Origin: Alphaproteobacteria bacterium
GTDB lineage: Bacteria; Pseudomonadota; Alphaproteobacteria; Rhodobacterales; Rhodobacteraceae
DNA length: 32,536 bases
Assembly: GCA_030431485.1 (NCBI GenBank)
Contig: JAUIIR010000050.1
Span: forward strand, 1-32,536
Direction: 5' to 3'
Shown piece by piece: positions 7,235-14,321 of the stretch; position 1 is the stretch's first letter; the number at the start of each line of letters is the position of its first letter. The position numbers and the translations under genes are program-made. The notes below the pieces were generated by a model. The model had not been told where the DNA came from. It made no database searches and saw nothing but the letters and a program-made list of their open reading frames with translations.

Positions 7235-8451
7235 CAGTTGTAATCCACTGGCGGGGCGGCTTTGTACCCGAACGGGTCAGGCGAGCCGTCAAAGTTCATC
7301 TCGACGATGTGGTCCGCGCGATCAAAGAAGAACGGCATCGGCACCGTGTGCAGTTGGATATTGCGCACATCCTCGGGGCTGCGGCGCACCACCAGTGCAT
7401 AGGTGTCGTCCAAAGTGTCCAGATGCAGCGTGCCGCTCATTGGAAGCGGGAACTGATAGACACCTTCGACGGAGAAGACGTTCTGCACCCCTTCGCCATG
7501 CGGCATAGCCTCAGCACTTGCGATGGCGTCCAGATTGATCGAGGCGGCAGAGCGGTTGGTGTTCGTCACCACGACGTTCGATGTCCCATCCCATCCGTTC
7601 ACATATGGCACGATGTCCAGCGGCGTGTTGCCAAAGCCCATCTCGCCGATCATCGTGCCGCGCACTTCGGCGCCGTCTGTCAGCTCTGCCAGCGGAATGC
7701 GCACTATGGGCGTACAGGCATAGATCGCGATCAAGGTCGGTTCGCCGTCAAGTTCAGCGATTGTCTGAGTGATAATTGGCGCGCGCGTCTCATATTGCGC
7801 GTGTACGGCATGCCAGATCTCGATCGACGAGGTGCTGATCTCATTGGTGAAAGGGAATGGAATGCGGCGCAGCTTGGAGGAAAACTCCTCATTCGAGACG
7901 CCCGCCACGAACAGCTCACCGTTGTAATAGTCAATATCGGTGATCGCCATGGTGTTCAGCGACTGGCCAAACTCCAGCGTCTCTGCCGTCGGCACGGGGC
8001 CAATGCTCATCGAGGAATGATCGGCAGAGGCCAGATCGACCAGTTCAAGCGCCCCGTTGTTCACGGCAATGACGACCGCCTCGGCATCCGGGCCATGGCC
8101 GCGATGCACCGACAGGAAAATCTGTTTGGTGGGCTTATGCACCACCATGTCGTTGATCGCGATATCGGCAGCCTCGACCCCCAATAGCGCCGCGATCTCG
8201 ACATCGAGATTGTTGAAGATCGTGCGGCCTTCGAAGGTCTGCGCGCGGCCAAGCTGGTAGTCGGCCTGATCGGTCAGCGCGTCTGTCAGGTCAAAGGCAT
8301 GCACCAGCCCAGCCTTGGCGTCGCCAACAAAGAGCGTGTTGCCTGTGTCGAAGGCCAACGCGCCTGCGGAGGACAGGGGTTGCGCGGAAACGGCCCCGGT
8401 CGAGGCCAGGGCCATGACGCTTGCCGTTAGAAGTGATTTGGTGAGTGACAT
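7234..8451 (-). CDS. Exported protein of unknown function, probable beta-propeller
   Basis: I start at ATG 8451 (405 residues) because CGGAGA precedes it and a clean signal peptide follows (MSLTKSLLTASVMALASTGAVSA, cleaved before QP); an open extension to 8532 has neither. The mature part has repeated strand patterns such as ALAFDTGNTLFVGDAKAGLV, ITDIDYYNGELFVAGVS and ALVVRRSPEDVRNIQL, in the manner of a six- or seven-bladed propeller, though no named repeat is clear. It has few cysteines and no c-type haem motif (CxxCH). It is the first gene of the minus-strand train and is coupled by TGATG to the Ig-like exported protein. A binding or scaffold role outside the cytoplasm is likely; the substrate is unknown. 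Confidence 0.72.
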   Translation of the reverse strand: MSLTKSLLTASVMALASTGAVSAQPLSSAGALAFDTGNTLFVGDAKAGLVHAFDLTDALTDQADYQLGRAQTFEGRTIFNNLDVEIAALLGVEAADIAINDMVVHKPTKQIFLSVHRGHGPDAEAVVIAVNNGALELVDLASADHSSMSIGPVPTAETLEFGQSLNTMAITDIDYYNGELFVAGVSNEEFSSKLRRIPFPFTNEISTSSIEIWHAVHAQYETRAPIITQTIAELDGEPTLIAIYACTPIVRIPLAELTDGAEVRGTMIGEMGFGNTPLDIVPYVNGWDGTSNVVVTNTNRSAASINLDAIASAEAMPHGEGVQNVFSVEGVYQFPLPMSGTLHLDTLDDTYALVVRRSPEDVRNIQLHTVPMPFFFDRADHIVEMNFDGSPDPFGYKAAPPVDYN

Positions 8452-8624
8452 ATCAGTCTCCGGGTCTGATTTGGACAGCCTGCACCCTAAGCCTCTCGAA
8501 AACCGCGCATAGATCGAAAAAAGCGGCCTCAAGGGTCACATTTTGAGAACACTGAACTCTGTGCGCGCGAGGGGCCATGGTGTATCGAGGTCAGGCGCAA
8601 TGATTGGGCAGAGGAGGCCTGCAC
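8452..8624. promoter_or_regulatory. Divergent promoter region between the exported-protein train and a LysR gene
   Basis: The 173-bp gap separates two head-to-head genes, the usual setting for LysR autoregulation and control of the divergent operon. It must hold the promoter of the 8451-to-2032 train and of the LysR gene. I could not identify convincing -35/-10 boxes or a clear T-N11-A dyad. Confidence 0.45.
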
Positions 8625-9512
8625 ATGGGACAAATCGAGGACCTGCGCCTCTTTCTAAAAACGGTCGACAGTGGCGGCATCGCCCGGGCTGCAGAAGAGA
8701 TGGGCATCGCCAAATCTGCCGTCAGTCGCCGTCTGGCCCAGCTGGAGGATCGCTACGGCGTGCGCCTCATCGACCGGCAACCGCGCGTGTGGGAGGTCAC
8801 AACAGCCGGTCAGGAACTTTATCAACGGGCCAGCGCAATGGTCGCGGACGCCGATGATCTGGACGCAGATTTCCTGCATCTCGGCCATGCTCCCAAAGGG
8901 CCGCTCTCAATCTCGATTGCCCGAGAGTTTGGCCTGACCTTTCTGAAGCCGACGCTGTTTCAATTCGCCGAAGGTCATCCCCAGATCGATCTCGTCATCG
9001 ATTTCGACGACAGAACCGTCGATCTGGAGGCTGAGAATTACGATCTTGCCGTGCGCGTGACAGCGACGGAGCTGAAGGGGTTAAACTGCCACCGGATCGG
9101 CACGACGCGGCACGGCCTGTTCGCCAGCCACAGCTACGCCGAGGCAAAGGGGCTGCCCAAGACCGTGGAGCAACTCACTGATCACCCACTTCTGCACTAC
9201 GGCGGCGCGCGCCGGGCGACCTGGGAGTTCGAAGAAGAGGGCCGAAAGCGCACAGTGACCTTCCGCCCGGCTCTCAGGTCAAACTACGGCTCTTTCCTCG
9301 TCGATGCCGCTCTCCGCGACGCCGGTATCATCCGCCTGCCGCTCTTTGTCGTGGAAGAACAGGCGTCAGCTGGGCGTTTGATCCCGGTCTTGGACCACCT
9401 GAAACACAAGGACTACGGCATCTACGTCGTGCACAGCGCGAACCGCCGCCTGAACAAACGTATGCGGATGTTGATGGACGCCTTGGCCCAAGCTTGCCAA
9501 TTCCCGGATTGA
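8625..9512 (+). CDS. LysR-family transcriptional regulator, divergent to the exported/pirin/quinone train
   Basis: ATG 8625 has AGAGGAGG seven bases upstream and gives 295 residues; a TTG at 8604 is in frame but unsupported. The N-terminal helix-turn-helix reads GGIARAAEEMGIAKSAVSRRLAQLEDRYGVRLIDR, followed by a LysR effector domain with PLSISIAREFGLTFLKP and a typical subgroup pattern (LAVRVTATELKGLNCHRIG). Members of this subgroup are commonly found beside glutathione-transferase and pirin genes. From its divergent position it probably controls the minus-strand operon headed by the exported protein at 8451. Effector unknown; an electrophile or quinone is a reasonable guess. Confidence 0.9.
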   Translation: MGQIEDLRLFLKTVDSGGIARAAEEMGIAKSAVSRRLAQLEDRYGVRLIDRQPRVWEVTTAGQELYQRASAMVADADDLDADFLHLGHAPKGPLSISIAREFGLTFLKPTLFQFAEGHPQIDLVIDFDDRTVDLEAENYDLAVRVTATELKGLNCHRIGTTRHGLFASHSYAEAKGLPKTVEQLTDHPLLHYGGARRATWEFEEEGRKRTVTFRPALRSNYGSFLVDAALRDAGIIRLPLFVVEEQASAGRLIPVLDHLKHKDYGIYVVHSANRRLNKRMRMLMDALAQACQFPD

Positions 9513-9793
9513 CGTCGTCGAAATAGCTCTCTTTCCCAAAAGCGGCGGATGTCCGGACGGAGAGTCGCAAGAACCGCAAATTGAATTGTCGGCGAAAGAC
9601 CCCAAAGACCGTCATTACAATCGCCAAAGTCAGCAAACCGCGGTTAGCAGCTATCCGTTCAAGTCGCAGCATTTTGAACTTTGGGCTCTGACCTCGGTTT
9701 CGCCACGTGTTGGTGCAGTGACCGCTGCACGTGAGCGAACGGCTTCACAGCTGAGACACAGGCCCGCTATGCTGTTTGGGAAGGCAACCAAAT
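9513..9793. other. Intergenic stretch with no supported gene
   Basis: No frame here has both a ribosome-binding site and protein-like composition. A short perfect inverted repeat, GTGCAG-TGACCG-CTGCAC, lies at 9713-9730. It could be a regulator site for the following gene or a weak hairpin. Confidence 0.5.
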
Positions 9794-10546
9794 TTGAGAG
9801 ATCCGAAGGTGGCTGTGGAATTTCGAACGCTCGATAACTCTGATCCAATTCTTGGCGGTTCAAAGCTTCTGGACGCGGTGCTGAAAACGATTGGTTTTGC
9901 AAGAGAAAATGACGGGATCGGCCTTACGAAGAGTAAGGCATTCAATCGCAAATTCGCGACGTGGGCGGCAAAGAACTTCAACTGGCCGGAATACTCGGCT
10001 GACCAGCTCTTGCGCATCCAAAAGGTGTTGAACGAGGAAGATGTCATACCCGTCCTTGTCTTGCACGAGCTTATGATCTCAATGAAGCTCGGACGCCATG
10101 CCAAAGGCAAATGGCGTTTCAGTAAGAAGGCGGAGGCATTGGCTCAAACGCCCGGGATACTGCAAGCGGCGCTGACGCAAGGCTTCTTGTTCGAGTTCGA
10201 TCACAGCCGATTGCAGCGCTTCCCCTTTGTTGCGCCGGGGAACTGGGACATCTGGCTCAACGTGATCAATGTCGAAGCGCATGGCGGGGTGAGCGAGGCG
10301 TCACTCTTGAAGACCTTCTATGGCGTCGAATATTCCGGTGCGGGAGATAGAGCGTTTTGGGACCATGCCTCGTTTCTGATGTGGCACGTCCTGAAACCAC
10401 TGAGCTGGTTGGGGTATCTGGAGTCGACAGAACTCGACGGAAGCCATTCGCCTTCTGACCGAACGATTTACACAAAAACACCACTTTGGCAGAGAACTTT
10501 CCGTCTCCACACCGATGATGAATTGAGGCCAGTCGTTGTGCACTGA
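9794..10546 (+). CDS. Hypothetical protein
   Basis: The frame is open for about 250 residues, with protein-like composition and several Trp-rich hydrophobic stretches (FATWAAKNFNWPEYS, APGNWDIWLNVINVEAHGG, HASFLMWHVLKPLSWLGYLE). I do not recognise a family or catalytic motif. No signal peptide or membrane segment is clear, so it is probably cytoplasmic. The start is uncertain because there is no ATG: TTG 9794 is preceded by GGAAGG at a fair distance, while GTG 9809, GTG 9815 and TTG 9776 are alternatives. It stands alone between a LysR gene and a minus-strand hypothetical gene. Confidence 0.6.
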   Translation: MRDPKVAVEFRTLDNSDPILGGSKLLDAVLKTIGFARENDGIGLTKSKAFNRKFATWAAKNFNWPEYSADQLLRIQKVLNEEDVIPVLVLHELMISMKLGRHAKGKWRFSKKAEALAQTPGILQAALTQGFLFEFDHSRLQRFPFVAPGNWDIWLNVINVEAHGGVSEASLLKTFYGVEYSGAGDRAFWDHASFLMWHVLKPLSWLGYLESTELDGSHSPSDRTIYTKTPLWQRTFRLHTDDELRPVVVH

Positions 10547-10623
10547 GCTGAATGACCGCCTACCGTTGCAGCTCTTGGACTGGAATTCTGCCGCCGCATT
10601 GGGCAGCTCAGAGCCCAAACTGC

Positions 10624-11010
10624 TCAATCCCCATCAGGCCATTTGTCGCCTTCTAGACGGCAAGTGAAGTCATAGTGATATGAGGCATATGGGCTTTCTT
10701 CCAGTTTCTCATCGTCAACAAATACAGACATCTTTCCGACAGAGATTTCGCGCTCCAGGAAACAGGCCAGGTCATGGATAGCCGAGCGCCTAGCCTTCTC
10801 AATCATCTTTGCGACCACAATGCGCGCATCCGGCGCTAAGGACAGGAGCAGTTCCTTTTCCTCCTGTTCGTCGGCGTTTAGTGGGAAGTCATCGCTATCG
10901 TTGGTTCGCACGCCGTGGCCATTTTGGCGAATTCGATTTGCAACAACACCCCCTGACGCAATCTCCACAAATTCGTCAATCAACCATCGGTAACCGGAGT
11001 AAATGGCCAT
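10624..11010 (-). CDS. Small hypothetical protein
   Basis: Starting at ATG 11010 (ATGAGG nine bases upstream) gives 128 residues beginning MAIYSGYRWLIDEFVEIA. ATG 11025 is a second possible start, and the frame stays open much further upstream, but that extension is low-complexity and unlikely to be coding. The protein is acidic in the middle (DEQEEKELLLSL) and predicted mostly helical, then ends in strands (SYHYDFTCRLEGDKW). No membrane segment or signal peptide is seen. I do not recognise the family with certainty. It may be coupled to a possible small gene upstream whose TGA overlaps ATG 11025. Confidence 0.6.
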   Translation of the reverse strand: MAIYSGYRWLIDEFVEIASGGVVANRIRQNGHGVRTNDSDDFPLNADEQEEKELLLSLAPDARIVVAKMIEKARRSAIHDLACFLEREISVGKMSVFVDDEKLEESPYASYHYDFTCRLEGDKWPDGD

Positions 11011-11021
11011 TAATACTAGCC

Positions 11022-11291
11022 TCATTGGTTGCGCTTTTTCACCCAACCCAATATCAGCTCGCTTGCGGCATACGCCAGTCTTTTCCAAGGCAAACGGACG
11101 CCCGCATTGTCCGCGACCTGTAAATTGCCCCTCAGATCCTCGCCGCGTATTGCATGAATGGCGGATATCACTGCCGCCGCGAGGCGTCGTCGAGTGAGCA
11201 GGCGCAGCAATTTTTGTGCTGCGAGCGCGCGCAGCGAGAAAACTCGATGACTGCCTTGGGCTCTTCGCGGCCATTGGGGCGACCGCAGCAT
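11022..11291 (-). CDS. Possible small basic protein, translationally coupled to the next gene
   Basis: An 89-residue frame from ATG 11291 contains a protein-like basic and hydrophobic stretch (LTRRRLAAAVISAIHAIRG, then NAGVRLPWKRLAYAASELIL). Its TGA overlaps ATG 11025 of the downstream frame (ATGA), which is typical of coupled genes. The ribosome-binding site is weak and the first 20 residues look random, so the true start may be further in. It could equally be chance; I recognise no family. Confidence 0.3.
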   Translation of the reverse strand: MLRSPQWPRRAQGSHRVFSLRALAAQKLLRLLTRRRLAAAVISAIHAIRGEDLRGNLQVADNAGVRLPWKRLAYAASELILGWVKKRNQ

Positions 11292-11485
11292 TGCGTGTCC
11301 AAGGTCGGATCGAACCGACGAGGACGGCCCAGAGCAGACTTTCATGCATTTGACCCAATGCTGCGGTGCGATCCGTCAAACCGGACTTTCGCTGCGCTCG
11401 CGTATTTAAGAGCATTGTTGGTTGTCAGCTATGCGGGACAAAGCCGCCTTTGGCCGATAGGCACTGATGGTCTGCTTTGGAGTTC

Positions 11486-12328
11486 TTAACCAGCAGTCGC
11501 CAAGTCGGCCTTCGCGTCGCGGACAATCGACCAAGATGAGTGTAGGAAAAGTCCAGCAATCGCGAAGGCAACCAGCAAGTCAGGCCAACCATTCCCGAGC
11601 CAAGCCACAAAAACTGCAGCCACAACGACTGCAGCATTACCGATAGCGTCGTTGCGTGAAAAAAGCCAAACGGCCCTCATGTTTGCGTCGCCTTTGCGGA
11701 ACTTCATGAGCAGCAGCACTGCGAGAACGTTCACGACAAGAGCAACGATACCGAATACGCCCATCAGGGTCGGGTCTGGCATGGTCTGGGTGAATACGCG
11801 CCAAACCGTTGTTGCGAGTACGCCCAATCCGAGCAAGCCGAGGAAAACGCCTTGGATCAACGCAGAGCGCGCCCGCCAGACAAGGCTCCAACCAATTGCA
11901 AGCAGGCCAAGAAACGTGATGAGACCGTCGCCAATGAAGTCGAGCGCATCGGCTTTGACTGCCTGCGACCCCGCAAGAAACCCGCCGATCATTTCAATCA
12001 AACCGTAGCCGACATTGAGCAATACGACGATCCAGAGCGCGCGACGGTATGCCGGGTCTTGATGCGCCGCCCCGGTCTGAATGTCCTCGCCATCCTTGAT
12101 ACGATCAAATCCATAGCCTGTCGTCGCAACCGCTTCTTCGATCTCGGGCAAACGCGCCTCGGAGACCGTTAGGGTCATGATGTGTGTCGCTGCCGACACC
12201 TTCACGGCGTCCGGCGCAATTCCGGCGGTCTGTGCGGCACGTTCGATTTGCGCAGCATCCTTGGCGCAGTCCATGCCTGAGACACGGTAGCGAATTGGCG
12301 AGGCTTCAGAAACTAGGGCATCCGTCAT
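11486..12328 (-). CDS. CDF-type cation efflux transporter with N-terminal HMA-like domain
   Basis: ATG 12328 gives 280 residues. Residues 10-75 form a heavy-metal-associated fold whose motif is GMDCAKDAA: the first cysteine (C21) is kept, but the second position of the usual CxxC is Asp24. About six membrane helices follow (93-270) with the two-part metal site of the cation diffusion facilitator family: D130-x3-D134 in ADALDFIGDG and N226-D227 in FSRNDAIGN. The usual cytoplasmic C-terminal domain is absent. Such proteins export Zn, Co or Cd in exchange for protons at the inner membrane. An open extension upstream to 12505 is Arg/Cys-rich and unconvincing. No divergent MerR gene, the usual partner, is visible. 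Confidence 0.85.
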   Translation of the reverse strand: MTDALVSEASPIRYRVSGMDCAKDAAQIERAAQTAGIAPDAVKVSAATHIMTLTVSEARLPEIEEAVATTGYGFDRIKDGEDIQTGAAHQDPAYRRALWIVVLLNVGYGLIEMIGGFLAGSQAVKADALDFIGDGLITFLGLLAIGWSLVWRARSALIQGVFLGLLGLGVLATTVWRVFTQTMPDPTLMGVFGIVALVVNVLAVLLLMKFRKGDANMRAVWLFSRNDAIGNAAVVVAAVFVAWLGNGWPDLLVAFAIAGLFLHSSWSIVRDAKADLATAG

Positions 12329-13082
12329 AGCGTCACAGTAGACACGGCTCGGATGGCAGCCAACCCGTATGCGGACATTGGTCGCGCGCGCAGCATCCGG
12401 TAAAATGGGCTCGTAGCCGACATCGGATGCAGCGCAGCACTCGAACGATTGTCCAACAGTTTGGCGACGTGGACGGCCCAATCCGGACCTTCGACCTACC
12501 TTCAAGATACTGCGGTTGCAGCCCGTTCACCGGATATTCGCCTCGATAGTGAAATTTCGAGGCCTGCGAACGGGAAGGGTGCGGGACAGACCGGACCGGC
12601 GCAAACGCGGTGGTTGCTGACGCAGCATTTACTCACTCTATCAGCACGATCAGCACGTCGCTGCAATATTTGTCACCAGAACGGTGATTGAAGAATCGCC
12701 TTAGCATCGGAACCCATACCGATTTTCACAGCGCCCTCATCAGGGTGGCGGGACATGGACGAAAATGTTGCTTTAATATGACTGCTTAGGAACCACCCTG
12801 TGCTCAGGGCGGATGCCAAGAAAACTACGATCAGTGGCAAAGAGGGTTTTCGAGGCAGAAGGAAGATGTCAGCCGTTATTGCAACCCATTCAGCGCCCTC
12901 GGGACTTATCCACGCCGCTGTACGCGAGTATTGAGCATATGGTAACGACGCCATCGGTTGGATGCGTTGTGTTTACAGCGCAACGCGTGGGGAGCGCGAC
13001 GTTTAGCGCTAGTACCGGTAGGGTCATGTAGGTCGGTCTTGCTCAAAAGCTTTGCAAACCTCGAATCTCCGAGCGGGCACTC
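12329..13082. other. Long gene-poor gap between transporter and LacI gene
   Basis: About 750 bp with only one doubtful frame (12673-12954, minus). The part next to the transporter should hold its promoter, but I see no MerR-type spaced dyad. The remainder reads like degraded sequence; no RNA gene or insertion sequence was recognised. Confidence 0.5.
12673..12954 (-). CDS. Doubtful small membrane protein
   Basis: A 93-residue frame with one clear hydrophobic segment (SLPLIVVFLASALSTGWFL, about residues 38-56) between polar ends. Its composition is protein-like, but there is no ribosome-binding site before ATG 12954 and no family is recognised. It could be real, a remnant, or chance. Confidence 0.3.
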   Translation of the reverse strand: MASLPYAQYSRTAAWISPEGAEWVAITADIFLLPRKPSLPLIVVFLASALSTGWFLSSHIKATFSSMSRHPDEGAVKIGMGSDAKAILQSPFW

Positions 13083-14132
13083 TCAACGCTTGCGGCTGAA
13101 CTGTCTTCGGCTCAGGTTCTCCTTCAACAAAATCTCGATCCGGACGTCTTCTTGAGAGGCCAGGGGTTCAACCCCGTCTGCGCGTGCTTTCAAAAGGCGC
13201 ACTGCGCTTCGAACAGCGTGGCCCGTATTTTGCGTGATTAAGGCGTCGATCTTTCTGTCTTGCAGGAACCGAGTCGTTGAGGGGGTTTGCTCATGGGCGA
13301 TGATAACTTGATCAGCGTGGTCACGATACCGAAACACCGCCTCTAGCGGCGCGGCGGCTTCAGAACTCATGACATATACGCCCACGATGTTGCTGAAGTT
13401 CCGCAATGTGTTTCGCACAATCGTGTCCGCACGGTCCCGGTCGCTATGGCTTTCAAGGGTTGGAAGCGCTTTCAGCTCCGGGAACCGGTCTTGGAGAACG
13501 CTATCGAATCCCAGCCGCCGCTCTGCGCTATCGAGGGACGTCATTGTGTCGGTGATCACAAGGACATTGCCTTCTCTGGCACGATTGAAGCCCCCAAGCA
13601 AACTCGCCGCGGTTGCGCCGGCTGCGAAGTTGTCGATGCCCACGAAATCGTAGGGGCGAATGTCGGGCTGACCGGAGATCAACTGCACCAAGTGGACCCC
13701 GCGCTCAGTAAGGCGGGATGTCGCGTCGCGCACTTGAGGGCTTTCCGAAGCCATAAGCGCCACCCCGTCAAAATTTTCAGGAGAAAGCTTGGAGAGGATT
13801 TCGACCACCTTGTGAGGGTCTCGGCTGAGTTCTCTTCTGACTGATATTTCTACATTGTCGTTGCGCACCGCCAGGCGCAACACACCGATCTCGTCTTCGA
13901 TACCCGCCAGGAACTCGCCCCCCACTTGTGGGAGAAGAAACAAGATTCGATAGACTTTGCTTTTCGCGAGATTGGCGGCTGAGACGTTGCGCACAAAGCC
14001 AAGCTCTTTGATGGCCGCGTTGACGGCCTTGATCGTTTTTTCCTGCACGCCAGGGCGTTCATTCAAGACGCGGTCAACCGTGGCGCGGCTAACGCCAGCG
14101 GCTTTGGCAAGGTCTTTGGTCGTTGGTCGCAT
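13083..14132 (-). CDS. LacI-family repressor, divergent to the triose-uptake operon
   Basis: ATG 14132 is preceded by GGAGGAGAGG and places the LacI helix-turn-helix at the very N-terminus (TTKDLAKAAGVSRATVDRVLN), giving 349 residues. A hinge helix (NVSAANLAKSKV) and a periplasmic-binding-protein-like sensor domain follow. The gene diverges from the ABC/kinase operon. Two copies of the palindrome TGAGRCACGTGYCTCA lie in the 189-bp gap, so this protein is the prime candidate to bind them and to autoregulate. The inducer is unknown; dihydroxyacetone or a glycolytic phosphate would suit the operon. A paralogue with a closely similar DNA-reading helix is encoded at 27221-28288. Confidence 0.92.
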   Translation of the reverse strand: MRPTTKDLAKAAGVSRATVDRVLNERPGVQEKTIKAVNAAIKELGFVRNVSAANLAKSKVYRILFLLPQVGGEFLAGIEDEIGVLRLAVRNDNVEISVRRELSRDPHKVVEILSKLSPENFDGVALMASESPQVRDATSRLTERGVHLVQLISGQPDIRPYDFVGIDNFAAGATAASLLGGFNRAREGNVLVITDTMTSLDSAERRLGFDSVLQDRFPELKALPTLESHSDRDRADTIVRNTLRNFSNIVGVYVMSSEAAAPLEAVFRYRDHADQVIIAHEQTPSTTRFLQDRKIDALITQNTGHAVRSAVRLLKARADGVEPLASQEDVRIEILLKENLSRRQFSRKR

Positions 14133-14207
14133 GCCTTGGTCCTCTCCTCCAGATGACCAATTTTTCAAGGAAATACTCGCTTAAGTTTCGTCTGTTTGCA
14201 AGAGCCG

Positions 14208-14223
14208 TGAGACACGTGCCTCA
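14208..14223. promoter_or_regulatory. LacI-type operator O1, TGAGACACGTGCCTCA
   Basis: A near-perfect 16-bp palindrome with a central CG, as usual for LacI-family sites. Extended to 14206-14223 it is the exact reverse complement of 14238-14255. It lies about 75 bp upstream of the LacI start and is flanked by TTGCAAGAG (14196-14204) and CTCTTGCAA (14229-14237). Confidence 0.75.
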
Positions 14224-14231
14224 GAAATCTC

Positions 14232-14261
14232 TTGCAATGAGGCACGTGTCTCACGTACCAA
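14232..14261 (+). promoter_or_regulatory. Predicted promoter of the uptake/catabolic operon
   Basis: TTGCAA (14232-14237) and TACCAA (14256-14261), 18 bp apart, form a weak sigma70-like pair. The second operator lies exactly between them. The boxes are poor matches, so the assignment is tentative. Confidence 0.35.
14238..14253. promoter_or_regulatory. LacI-type operator O2, TGAGGCACGTGTCTCA
   Basis: This is the reverse complement of O1, with 30 bp between centres, about three helical turns, so two repressors would sit on the same face of DNA. It overlaps the predicted operon promoter spacer, a position suited to repression. Confidence 0.75.
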
Positions 14262-14321
14262 GGCTGTGTTAACGATTCGCAGCGGGGAGCTGCGATAAAA
14301 CCCCAAGGGAGGAGCTTCTCT

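Noticed and set aside
7132..8187. Plus-strand frame opposite the exported propeller-like protein
   Set aside because: Composition is rich in His and Arg, there are no motifs, and the opposite strand has a signal peptide and a coupled start.
9701..9735. Two CACGTG cores as further copies of the LacI operator
   Set aside because: The flanking TGAG/CTCA arms are missing.
12329..12505. Extension of the cation transporter upstream of ATG 12328
   Set aside because: The added 59 residues are Arg/Cys-rich with no similarity to the HMA fold and no ribosome-binding site.
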